A stretch of DNA of 64,000 nt from positions 496,001-560,000 of the forward strand of contig JAFCMP010000539.1 in NCBI GenBank assembly GCA_017506865.1, given 5' to 3'. Source of the DNA: Tribonema minus (Eukaryota; Sar; Xanthophyceae; Tribonematales; Tribonemataceae). The notes under the pieces were generated by a model. That model saw nothing but the letters and a program-made list of their open reading frames with translations. It did not search any database and had not been told where the DNA came from. Positions 31,690 to 42,900 of this stretch are shown in pieces. The translations under genes were made by a program, and so were the position numbers. Position 1 is the first letter of the stretch; every line of letters begins with the position of its first letter.

Positions 31690-32034
31690 ATGGTGTGGCA
31701 CGTGGTGGCGGCTCTTTCAGGTGCGTCCGGAGTTGGCCTTGGAGCCATAGGGGCACACCGCCTGAAGAACAAGACCGAGAAGGAGAAGAACGATTGGAAC
31801 ACTGCCACACGATATCAGCTGATTCACTCGCTGGCTCTGGCGGTGCTGCCTGCGTACCAGAGGAGCAATGCAAGGACGGCGGCAGGAGTTCTGTTTACCA
31901 GTGGTATTATACTGTTCTCTGGCTCCATCTACACTTACATACTCACGGATAACATCAAGATGTCGGGAGCTGCTCCGCTGGGGGGCATGGCGTTTATTGC
32001 AGGATGGCTGTCTCTGGCGCTGCTAAAGCGGTGA
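31690..32034 (+). CDS. TMEM256: TMEM256 / DUF423 family small membrane protein, intronless
   Basis: One uninterrupted frame of 114 residues starts 'MVWHVVAALSGASGVGLGAI' and ends 'AGWLSLALLKR'. Family hallmarks are 'GAIGAHRLK', 'W.TATRYQLIHSLAL', 'ARTAAGVLFTSGIILFSGS' and 'PLGGMAFIAGWLSLA'. Hydrophobic stretches at about 4-22, 45-56, 66-84 and 97-112 predict three or four membrane segments. The family is small and conserved from bacteria to animals, mitochondrial in animals; its molecular function is not established. The lack of introns contrasts with all neighbours. It is divergent from the FKBP gene with a 223 bp shared upstream region. Confidence 0.92.
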   Translation: MVWHVVAALSGASGVGLGAIGAHRLKNKTEKEKNDWNTATRYQLIHSLALAVLPAYQRSNARTAAGVLFTSGIILFSGSIYTYILTDNIKMSGAAPLGGMAFIAGWLSLALLKR

Positions 32035-32165
32035 GGCTTTTCCATCACTAATTCACTGCCATAGGAGGGGAAAGCACCAGTGCAATGCCAGACTTCACCA
32101 GTTCAGCCTGCCCTGCCTGCACTATGTACATGCTTCTTAGGGGACGGCTGACAATTGCACTGCAG

Positions 32166-32171
32166 AATAAA
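32166..32171 (+). promoter_or_regulatory. Possible polyadenylation signal for TMEM256
   Basis: AATAAA about 130 bp after the TMEM256 stop. Whether this lineage uses AATAAA strongly is not known from the window. Confidence 0.3.
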
Positions 32172-32867
32172 CGCCGTGGAGTTTCTGGACAGCGCACGTA
32201 CAGCCACCCTCACTTTGTGCACGCGGTATGATGGGCTGCAAAACAGAGCACAATTACGACGAACATGTACATGGCAGCTTTGGCGCATAGCATCCATTCT
32301 TGATGGTGAAATGCAGCCAGCCACGTAAAGGACTTTGGAATATGACCTTGCCATGCTTTCTACTCTGTCATTCAGTTGAGCTGGTGTGTGCTGCTGCTGC
32401 CCCTTGCTTGTGAGCTGCTTTGCGCGCTGCTGCTGCTGCTGTCGCTTGCTTGTGTCGTGCTCTCATGGAGCAGGGCGAGCTGCATGAATTTCAGTTGCTG
32501 CAGTGGCTGGTGCCGTCTATACTGGCACAGAAAGAGCATGACATGTAGTGCCACCAGGCTCTTGCAGTTGTTATGTGTTGATTGCAGGTCAACAACAAAG
32601 GTTTGGTGAGTATTGGGCTGTTATCGCTGAGCTGTGTAGACCAAAGTACAATCATGTGCACTACAGAATACACTCGGATCAAAGTCATAGGTAGCATCTT
32701 TAATCTGAAAGTTTCTGGAAATTTCCGTGCTTTCCTGGAAATTTCAGCTCATTATCGCCATTTTAGCTCCCCCACACCTTACAGCACAGAGACAATAGCA
32801 GAGACAACAGCAGAGACAACAGCAACGATTATCTACTGCACTGTGAAGGTGGACGCTCGGAGAGGCT

Positions 32868-33221
32868 ATGCGTACCGCAGTCCGCTGCACAAGCTGCACT
32901 TTGGCGAGCGTGCCAAGCAGCATGTGCCCTTCGCTGGCGGGTCGGTGGACGGCAGCAACCACGCCATCAACCAGGTCGACCGAGGCAGAAGATCACCGCT
33001 GTCAAGGGGATCGCGTGAGCTCCTCGTGGGAGTCCAGCGTTGACGCCCAGCAGCAGCACAGCAATGAAGCAGCTAACGTCACGGCGCCGGCACCTGAGGC
33101 GACTGTGCTGGAGCCAGGTTTCTTTCGGAAGCATGTGTTGTCACGGCACGAGAGGCAGTGCGCCAAGGCACATTTAGCAGCTGTTACCAAAGCTGTAGCC
33201 ACTGGCGTTCTGGCGCACTGA
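32868..33221 (+). CDS. Hypothetical open frame, ~118 codons
   Basis: The 3' half ('VLEPGFFRKHVLSRHERQC' ... 'AVATGVLAH') has protein-like composition and ends in TGA. The 5' half overlaps another plausible plus-strand frame (32582-33043). It could be the last exon of an unrecognised gene. No domain identified. Confidence 0.2.
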   Translation: MRTAVRCTSCTLASVPSSMCPSLAGRWTAATTPSTRSTEAEDHRCQGDRVSSSWESSVDAQQQHSNEAANVTAPAPEATVLEPGFFRKHVLSRHERQCAKAHLAAVTKAVATGVLAH

Positions 33222-34061
33222 TGAACAGACCTGCCAGCAAACAGCCAAGTCAAAGTCATTGTGTCATATGTGTATGAGCGAGAGCGGTGCTTCCCACTTT
33301 CTGGAATTGCATGCCGAGTGGCATCCGAGCTTCGGGATGTTGATGATAAGACAATGTATGTATCAAAATTAGCAACAATCAGAAAGACAAGTTGTAAGTT
33401 TGACGACTTGATTAAAAAAGAACACTGCTGATCTCTTCAGTGAAAAGTTGAAACTGCTGCCTTTTGGCGGGGGGGGCAAGAGGGTTTGTGGTAATGCCTC
33501 TGCGGTGTCAATAACTGAAGCTGAGGGTCCTGTCCGCTGGCCACGATCATCCTGAACATCGCCCTCGCGCAGCACCGTTCAGACTGTCTGTCCCATATTT
33601 TTGACACTAATTTAAAATCACACCGGCGTCAGCAACAGCTGCGGCGATTAGTTGCAGCCGCAGCAATCCTGATCGCACCATGAGAAACGGCTGTGTCGCC
33701 AGCGCTGCGACCGCTGTATACTTCACTGTGATGTACTACCGTAGCGTTGTCCAAAATGTTTCTTAAGGCTGGAGACGAGGAAAGAAGGCTGTGGGCGGCA
33801 CTGCTGCGCAGGTTCAGACAGCTGTCGGCCTACATTGTCGCCCGCGTTTCCACGCGAATAGCACCCGCGCTCGCGTGTGTGTCGAGCTGCCCGTGGGTTT
33901 GTTCGTGGGTTTGACGGCGACGGGCAATTCAGTGCCTGTGTCTGCTCACTTCCAAGAGGCGAGGGGGGGTCACAGTGGCAGTTACGTGTGTCGACGGTTA
34001 TACAAACGTGAATGGCAGCTGCGATCACACTCGTTCGTGTGCGCCGCTGCGGAGTCCTAGG

Positions 34062-34322
34062 CTGGACGAAGCTGCTGTTGTCCTGACGAAGCCAGACGAA
34101 GCCTTATCCTGCCATGCTGTTTTATCCTGACGAAGCCTTTGCCATGCGCGCTGTTGACTGGACCGAAGCTTCAGCCTTCTGCAAGCAACAAAACGTCAAC
34201 CTGACCTGACGAAGCCTATTTTCGCATTGCCGCGGCTTAGATAGTGGACGAAGCCTGATCTGCCACAGTCATATTCATATCTGACGAAGCATTCCTGTCA
34301 TGCGCAGTGAACAACGAAGCCT
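34062..34322 (+). repeat. Irregular array of GACGAAGCC motifs
   Basis: About nine exact or one-mismatch copies of GACGAAGCC (often 'CCTGACGAAGCCT') occur in 260 bp. Spacing is irregular (about 10-50 bp) and the spacers are unrelated, so this is not a simple tandem repeat. Confidence 0.7.
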
Positions 34323-35199
34323 TGTCGGCCATGAGACGCGCGGTGATAGACTGATTTTTGAGGTGCCGAATGCAGCAAGGCGACGGTGGTCGGCAAAAGT
34401 GCGCAAACGAGGGAGGCAAGGTTTCAGATAGGTTGCAAAGCGTGACTGGCTGATCGCCGGGCCGGGCCTGGACAAAAGCCAGGCCCCACTGCAGGCAGTT
34501 GTGCCGAAGGCGCGGGGAGGCCTCAGCGCCGGTTATCGGGTCCAAGTGGCCTTCCTCAGCTTTTAACCGATAAAAAGCCGATAATCCCTAGTGTCGCTCT
34601 GGCCACAGGCGATGGCGCGAGCTCGCCAGTCGCGCATCTTAGTTTCCCCCTCGTATAGGCTTAGTCTGAAGAGGGCGCCGCCTATCGCTGCCTGGTTCGT
34701 CCCATCAGGGGTAGTTGCGAAAGTGTTACATCTCGTGTTACGCCCCAGCGGCTAAGACCTAGGCTTTTCAAGCCTAGGAAAACTCGGTTCATTAGATTGA
34801 CAAAGTGACAGATTGACAAATTTCATGTTTGAATTCCCTTTAATTTTGAAAAGGATGGGTAATGTAATGTAATGCGTAGTAATATACACATGTTTGTCGT
34901 AAGTGCTTCACAGTGAGTGGTAGAAAGTGCAAGTGTGCGTATATGCTACGCCCACATCACAAAGCGCAGGCAGCCGGTACTACTTGGTAAACCCACGTTT
35001 CCCGTGTACACACACGCAAACCAAGAGGAGTCCAAATTGTATTAATAGCTGCACAAACACCTGTACCTCGTAGTGCTAGCCCCGGTCCATGAAAAAACGG
35101 ACGTGCTAGCTGCTCGCATTTCTAGTAGTACTGCCCATGTGGCTGATTTTTGTTGCTTCGATGAATAAACAAGTCATTGCCCGTTGTACTTTTTATTAA

Positions 35200-35293
35200 T
35201 TCTCGCTCAGGGCGCGAAAAAGCCCAGATGATTGGCATCTAGCTGTAAGGAATCTACATGTCGTATGACAGTCTGAAAGTGTCGCAACGGTGT
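35200..35293 (+). repeat. Dispersed repeat family 2
   Basis: Close match to 16503-16600, sharing 'GCTCAGGGCGCGAAAAAGCC' and 'GACAGTCTGAAAGTGTC'. Confidence 0.65.
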
Positions 35294-37057
35294 ACATCAA
35301 CTTCACCTCTGGCCTCTTTGTTTCACACGTGGATGCCTGTCCTTGCGCCTGCAAATGCGCTGCTTGCAGCCTGGCTTGTACTTATGATCTTGTATTTATA
35401 GCAGCCCCAAGGTGGGCTTGATGCGTTGGATAAGATTGCAAGTACTGTTGCGCATCACAATTGCACGTGCTGTGCTTCTGTTTGGCAATGTGCTATTTGC
35501 ATGGTTTTCCTGAGACAAGACAGGACTCTGGATGTTTGAGCCGATTTGTACATGGACTGCGCCACTTGCTACGTCTAAGCTGTGCATCACAGGCGATCCA
35601 CAAGTCAAAGCGAATGTGCAGGAATCTGCGGAACCAATATATTGTAGGTCGTGCGATCTGTTGAATTTTGGTCGTGGCTGTTGCAACGTGCGGCTCTCTC
35701 ACAATTCTGTTTCAAAGTCAGCGCTCACCAGTGATCACGCTAGTCTAGTGATGCGTAGCGTGCTTGCAACTACTCAACGTGAGTGGCAGCTGCACATCAG
35801 TACACCTCGTCTTGATTGAATATGGTTGTGATGATTGCGGTATATTCTTGCAAAAGCGCAGCACTAATCTCACCTCAAAAACACATGTACCTACGTATCC
35901 TGTAAAAACAGTAAACTGGCTGACGCGTGCACACGCAGAGCACGGGCTGGGCTCTGTTGCTTCAAGCTCTTGGGCGCAGTGCAAACTCGGCTGCCGCATA
36001 GGAGTCAACCCTAGGAATGCATCGGACACCCGGCGTCCCTCCCTTGAGGCCTTTATGAATCAAGTCCACAATGCTGATGCATATCACACACGCTTCCTGC
36101 CTGCAAAGTCAACTTTGAAGTTGCGTGTGGCCCTCTGGCAAACATGGCCATTCATCTCCGCCTCTGCCGCTTGTCAGCATTGCAGCAGCGCGGAAACATC
36201 GACAAAAACAAAGCGGCGCGGCTACTGGCTGCACGCTGCCAAGCACGCCCATTCAAAGCCTACATGTCGTCAACGACAGAGCTGATGCCGTTGTGCACAA
36301 GGCCGTGGCTCAGGCATGGCAAAACACTTGCAAGAAAAACACATTTGAATGAACAGCCAGCAAAGAAGCAAAGGAGCCTGCACTGGAAGCGCAAACAAAC
36401 TACTTGAAGTTGAAGTACATTCACAGCAGCGCTAGCCTGAGAAAATGATATGCCATACCTGGCACCCACGACGGCAGTGCTCAACAGCGTCGCCTGCCTC
36501 AATCAACAATTACCACATAAGCAGCTGCTATGGCACCCGTCGTTGACCTGTTAAAGAAGCACTAATGACTGGAGCTCATAGCGAACATACCGAAACACGA
36601 GCAGTGCCCTGCTCTGCCACCGACACACGGGCGAGGCAGTGCCCCCCCCCCCCCCCCCTCCCCCCCCCTGTCTCCGCTGCGCAATGGCTCAACAGCCTGC
36701 TCGCAGCTGCTGAATCACCATCTGAGCACTGCCACGCGGCTCTGCCGCACGGTCGCCTCGACCTCACAGCTAGCATCGTGACAGCAGGCGCAACACGCGC
36801 CAGCGCACAGCAGATCGACAGTGGCTGTTCCAGCTGCAGCTGATCCGCCGCTGCGCCAGCAGCGCAGCAGCAGCCCCACAGGCGGCACTGGCGCCGCCGC
36901 TTGCGGCGCTGTCCGCAACTGACTGAGCGTTGTGACCACACAAAGACTCGAGATTAGTGGCGCGCGCCGCCACCGCCGCCCGCTCAGCAGCAGCTGCCGC
37001 GGCGCAAGTCAGCGCCGCTACCATCTGCACGCGCGCGGCGGCCAGGCCAATGTGTGT

Positions 37058-39925
37058 TCAGCGGCGCGCGCCGCCGCCGCCGCCGCCGCCCGCGCGCGGC
37101 AGCACCTTCTTGAAGACGTTCTCCTTGAACACCGCGCGGAGGTCGTCGTCGCTGACGTTCAGCTTGACGAAGCGGGGTTTCTCGCCCCCGTCGCGGCGGT
37201 CAATACCCCCGCCCTGCACCTCCACGAGATTGCCATCAGCGAGGGCATCGAGCGCATACTGAAAGCCCTGCTGGTACGTGCCGAAGCCGGCGTCAAGCAT
37301 GGCGCCGGCGTGGCGCTGCTTGATCGCTGCCACCTCGGGCGTGTCGCCGCAGCGCTCCGCGCGCAGCGCGGCGATGACGCAGAGCAGCATCTTCTGCGCG
37401 GGCGCAAGCTCGCCCATTGTGCTGCGGCCGCTAGCGCCGTCGATGGCGGCGGCTGCTGCGGAAACGTCGCGTGTGGTAACCATGCCGGCCGCCGTCGCTG
37501 CAACGTTGCTGCTGACTTGGCTGCCGCCGCCGTTGCTGCCGCTGCCGTTGCCGCTGCCGCCGCTGGCGAGAGCTGCCTCGATCCGCTTTCGGACGACAAT
37601 GACAGCGCCCTGCGCCAGCTGCAGCGCGTCGCGCGCATCGCCGCTGCGCACCGCCACCCTCTTGGCGCACAGCGCAGCGGCGCGAGGATCGAAAATGCCG
37701 CCGGCGCGCGCCGTCAGTATCTCCTCGAGCTGCACAGCTGTGTACGTGGGGAACAGCACGCTCTTCACGGCGTCACTCGGGACGCCAATATCCGCCGTCT
37801 CCGTCAGGTTGATGTTGTTGGCGACGCCAATAAGAACGAGGCGAGAGTTGGGTGCGCATGCCCAGCCGAACAGCGCCTGCAGCACGGCATCGCCGCGGCC
37901 TCGCAGGTAGTTGACCTCCTCGATCGTCAGCACCAGCATCGTCTTCGCTGCGCCGCCAGCGCCGCTGCTGCTGCTGCCACCGCCATTGTCCGGGGGCGCA
38001 AGCATGGCCTCCAGCTGCGCACGCGCATCGCCGCCGCCGCCGCTGCCGCCGCCGCCGCCGCAGCCGCCGCTGCGCCCTGGTCGGAGGCTGCGCTGCACGT
38101 TCCTGGGAATCTTCTCAAGAATGCGCTGGAACACCTCCTTCGCCGATGTCTGGAATGCGGCGTCTACGTGGACGAACGCGGGGCGCGCTGCTGCCGCTGC
38201 TGCTGCTGGTGCTGCGGCGGCGGCGGCAGCGGCACCGGCGCCGCTGCCGCTGCCCTCGCCGAGCCACACACGCACCGCATCCTCCACTTGTTGCAGCGTG
38301 CACGTCTTGCCCGTCCCCGGCGCTCCGCTCACATAGATTGCTGTGCCGCAGCGCTCAGCAAGGGCGTCCGTCACGTAGCGCATCAGGACAGCCAGCTCCC
38401 TCGCGCGCTGCGGGATCGCCTCGGGGCAGTGCTGGTAGTTGAGCGCCGCCACGGCAGCGCTCAGCCGCTGCAGCGCGGCCGCGGGGCTGGCGTCCTCGAG
38501 CGGCGGCAGCGCCGCACGCGCCGCTGCTGCTGCCGGCGGCGCCGCTGCTGCTGCCGGCGGCGCCGCTGCCGCCACTGCGACTGCCGATGAGACGGCGACG
38601 GGCTTCTTGCTGCTCGACCTGCGGCCGCCGCCGCCGCTGCTGCTGCTGCTGCTGCTGCCGCGTGCGCCCACGCGTGGCGCGTCGTTCTCCAGGGCGCTGG
38701 GTGAGGCGCGGCCGTCGGCGGTCGCTCTCTTGACGGCGCGGCGCTTGCTGCTGCTGCCACTTGCCACCGAGCTCTGCGGCACTGCGCGCTTACGCGTCAG
38801 CAGAATAGCCGGCGCGGCAGCACCGGCGTCGCCGCCGCCGCTGCCGCCGCGGCGCGTGCGCAGCAGGGGCGAGGGCGCGCGCGGCGCCGCGGCGGCGCCG
38901 CTGCCGCTGAGCACTGCGCGGACGCGGTCGCACGCGCCGCTCAGGTCCCCAAACATGCTGATGCCGAGCGCTGTCAGGGCGTCTCTGCTCGTGACGCCGG
39001 GCGCGCTGAAGAGATGCGTGTGCTCTGTGTTGCCGCCGCCGACCCAGCGCCACCCGCGCTGCTTCAGCTTGGCCACGACAGTCTCGTCGGGGTCGTCCGC
39101 GGAGATGCCCTCGAACTGCTGCGCAGCGGCGGCGGCACTGCTGCCGCCGCCGCCGCCACCGCCGCCGCCTGCAAGTGGAGCATCTGTGGCTGGTGCTGTC
39201 TCGGCCGACTCCATCGCCGCCGGCGCTGCTGTCGCCGATGCCGCCAGTGCCGCAGCTGCTGCTACTGCCGGCGTCGCTGCCACCGCCGTTGATGCCGCCA
39301 GCGCCGCCGCTGCCGGCGCTGCCGGCGCTGAGCGCTTCGCGCTCCGCCCGCGCTGGCCGGGGCTCTGCGTCAGAGCGCGCTTGCGCTGCTGCGGCGGCTT
39401 GTGCGCGCTGCCGCCGCGGCACTCGGCGCCGCCGCCGCCGCAGCCGCCGTCGCTCCGGCCGCGCAGCTCCCTCTTGGGCGCCGCCGCCGCAGCGCTGCAG
39501 CGACACCCCGCGCGCACGAAGTCGCCCGCCGCTTTTGAGCCCGCAAACATGGTCACGCCGAGCGCGCCCGCCGCCGCCGCGCCGGGCTTGCCCGTAACCG
39601 ACGGCGTGCACAAGAGGTTCGCACCCGCCAGGCCGCCATTGCGCCAGCGCCACCCCGCCGCCTCGAGCTTTTTGACAATGGCCTTGTCGGCGTCGTCGCG
39701 GTCGATGCCCGCCAGCGAAAAGGCGCGCTTGAACGCGGCGGCGCCGCTGTTGCTGCGCAGGTCGAGGTGGGCCTGCAGCGCGGGCGATGCTGCGGCGGCT
39801 GCGGCGGCGGCGGCGGCGCTGGGCGGCGCTTGCTGAGCGACCGCTGCTGCCGATGCGCTGCTTGTGGCGGCAGGCAGCGCGTCTGTTGCCGATGCCGCTG
39901 GTGGTGGTGCTGGTGCTGGTGCTGG

Positions 39926-39956
<31 letters not shown>

Positions 39957-42900
39957 GGAGCTCCAATCGGCAACACCGCAGCAGCAGCAGCTATCTGCAT
40001 GCCTGATGCGTCCGCCGCCCCTGAGGCAGCCACAGCTGCCACATCAGCATCAGCAGCGTGGCCGCTGTTGCTGCTGTTGGCTGCGCCACCATCGCCGCTG
40101 CTGCTGCCGTCGCTCCGGCCGTGCAGCTCCCTCTTGGGCGGCGCCTCCGCAGCGCTGCGGCGGAACCCCGCGCGCACGAAATCGCCCGCCTCTTTTGAGC
40201 CCGCAAACATGGTCACGCCGAGCGCGCCCGCCGCCGCCGCGCCGGGCTTGCCCGTAACCGACGGCGCGCACAAGAGGTTACCGCCCGCCAGGCCGCCATT
40301 GCGCCAGCGCCACCCCGCCGCCTCGAGCTTTTTAACAATGGCCTTGTCGGCGTCGTCGCGGTCAATGCCCCCCAGCGCGAAGGCGCGCTTGAACGCGGCG
40401 GCGCCGCTGTCGCTGCGCAGGTCGAGGTGGGCCTGGAGCGCGGGCAATGCAGCGGCGGCAGCTGTGCCGGTGGCGGCGGCGCTGGGTGGCGCTTGCTGAG
40501 CGACCGCTGCTGCCGCTGCGCTGCTCGTGGCTGCAGGCAGCGCGTGTGTTGCCGATGCTGCTGCTGCTGGAGCTGGTGCTGCTGTCAATGCTGGTACCGC
40601 TGCTGCTGCCATATCAGAATCAGCAGCCTGGCCGCTGTTGCTGTTGTTGGCTGCGCCGCCGTCGCCGCCACGGCCGCCGTCGCTCCGGCCGCGCCGCTCC
40701 CTCTCTGGCGCCGCCGCAGGGCTGCAGCGGAACTCCGCGCGCACGAAGTTGCCGACCTGCCGCGAGCCCTCGAACATGGTCACGCCGAGCGCGCCTGCCG
40801 CCGCCGCGCCGCGCTTGCCCGTAACCGACGGCGCGCACAAGAGGTTACCGCCCGCCAGGCCGCCGTTGCGCCAGCGCCAGCCCGCCGCCTGGAGCTTCTT
40901 TACGATGGCTTTGTCGGCGTCAGCGGGGTCGATGCTGGCCAGCGCGAAGGCGCGCTTGAAGGCGGCGGCGCCGCTGTTGCTGCGGAGGTTGAGGTGGGCC
41001 TGGAGCGCGGGCGATGCTGCAGCGGCTGCGGCGGCGGCGGCGGCGGCGGCAGCGGACGGCGCTTGTTGAGCGTTTGCTGCTGCCGCTGCGCTGCTGGTGG
41101 CTGCAGCTGCTGCTGCCGCTGCGCTGCTTGTGGCAGCAGCAGCTGCTGCTGCTGCCGGAGCTCCAATCGGCGACACCGCAGCAGCAGCAGCTATCTGCAT
41201 GCCTGATGCGTCCGCCACCTCTAAGGCAGCCACCGCTGCCACATCAGAATCAGCAGCCTGGCTGGTGTTGCTGCTGTTGGCTGCGCCGCCATCGCCGCTG
41301 CTGCTGCCGTCGCTCCGGCCGCGCAGCTCCCTCTTGGGCGGCGCCTCCGCAGCGCCGCGGCGGAACCCTGCGCGCACGAAATCGCCCACCTCTTTTGAGC
41401 CCGCAAATATGGTCACTCCGAGCGCGCCCGCCACAGCCGCGCCGGGCTTGCCCGTAACCGACGGCGCGCATAAGAGGTTACCGCCCGCCAGGCCGCCGTT
41501 GCGCCAGCGCCACCCCGCCGCCTCGAGCTTCTTGATAATGGCCTTATCGGTGTCTGCGCAGTCGATGCCGGCCAGCGAAAAGGCGCGCTTGAAGGCAGCG
41601 GCACCGCTGTCGCTGCGGAGGTCGAGGTGGGCCTGGAGCGCGGGCGATGCGGCGGCGGCTGCGGCGGCGGCGGCGGCTGCGGCGGCGGCGGCGGCTGCGG
41701 CGGCGGCTGCGGCGGCGGCGGCGGCGCTGGGTGGCGGTTGTTGAGCGTCCGCTGCTGCCGCTGCGCTGCTTGTGGCTGCAGGCAGCGCGTCTGTTGCCGA
41801 GGCTGCTGGTGCTGGTATTGGTGCTAGTGCTGCTGCTGCTGTCAATGCTGGTGGTTCTGCCGCTGCAGCTGCTGCTGCTGCCGGAGCTCCAATCGGCGAC
41901 ACCGCAGCAGCAACAGCTATCTGCATGCCTGATGCATCCGCCGCCCCTGAGGCAGCCACAGCTGCCACATCAGCATCAGCAGCCTGGCCGCTGTCACTGC
42001 TGTTGGCGGCGGCGCCGTCGCCGCTGCCGCCGCCGTGGCCGCTGCCGCAGTCACCGAGCAAACCAGGGCTCCGCGCGGAGGCAGCGGCGTGCTCACCGAC
42101 AGGCGCCACAGCGCAGCGCGGAAGATCGTCCTCTGCAGCATCGCTCCCCGCATCGTGAACGCCGTACATCGCCTCGGGCTCATCGTCGCTGGCCATATAA
42201 TCGCCGTTCATCGCAAAGTCCATGTCGTCGTAGGCGCCGCCGCCGCCATCGCTGCCGCTGCCGCCGAAGCTGCCGTAGCCGCGGTCGCTGCTGCCGTCGC
42301 CGTCGCTGTCGCTGCCGCTGCCGCTGTCGCTGCCGTCGAAGCCCGCCAGCGTCCGCGCGCCGCCGCACCGGCGCCCGCCCCGCAGCGTTGCTGCTGCCGA
42401 ACTGAGCGATGCCCCCATCTGCGATGCGGCGCAACTCCTCGGCAAGACCGAACTCCTCATCGTCACCGCCGTCTTCGTCAGCGCTGTCGCCGTACTCAGA
42501 TGCCGCGGCACGCATCTCGCCGCCGTCGTCGCCGCAGACGCTGCCGCCGCCACCGCCAGCGCCAAGGGCGAGTTCCGGGGACTCCGCCGCCGCCGCTGCC
42601 GTGCGGCCGCCGCTGCTGCTGTCGCCGAGCAGCACGTGCGCGTCCTTGCACAGCGCGGCGTACACGGCGGCCTGCGACGGGTACACACGCGGCGCCGCCA
42701 GCGCCGCCGCCGCGCCGCCGCACGCGTAGCCGCCGCCGTCGACCTCGCGCCAGCCGCGCCGCCGCAGCTCCGCCCACTGCGCCTCCCACGGCTCCACGAG
42801 CAGCGGGAACTGGCTGAAGTGCTGCTGCACGTCCTCCGCCTCGGCGAACGCGCGCCCGCCGCCGCCGCGCCCGCCCGGCGACCAGATGCCGCCCCCTCCT

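Larger units (their letters stand above)
33260..36950. other. Gene-poor spacer
   Basis: No host gene is recognised. It contains a scattered GACGAAGCC repeat (34062-34322), a copy of repeat family 2 (35200-35293) and a C-rich tract (about 36643-36668). Frames around 35500-36400 (plus) are moderately long but have no known motif. Confidence 0.45.

Noticed and set aside
34741-34845. Possible tRNA with a D-arm-like 'CAGCGGCTAAGACC' and a TTC-containing stem-loop
   Set aside because: The T-arm does not pair, the spacing to a B-box-like sequence is too long, and no acceptor stem forms.
36932-38590. 552-codon plus-strand frame opposite the minus-strand CDC6-like gene
   Set aside because: Same reason; the sense strand shows Walker A, sensor 1 and sensor 2 motifs and the antisense frame has none.
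42330-42395. Programmed ribosomal frameshift in the minus-strand CDC6-like gene
   Set aside because: No slippery site or downstream structure characteristic of known frameshifts is evident, and the paralogue needs none; an indel, tiny intron or assembly error is simpler.
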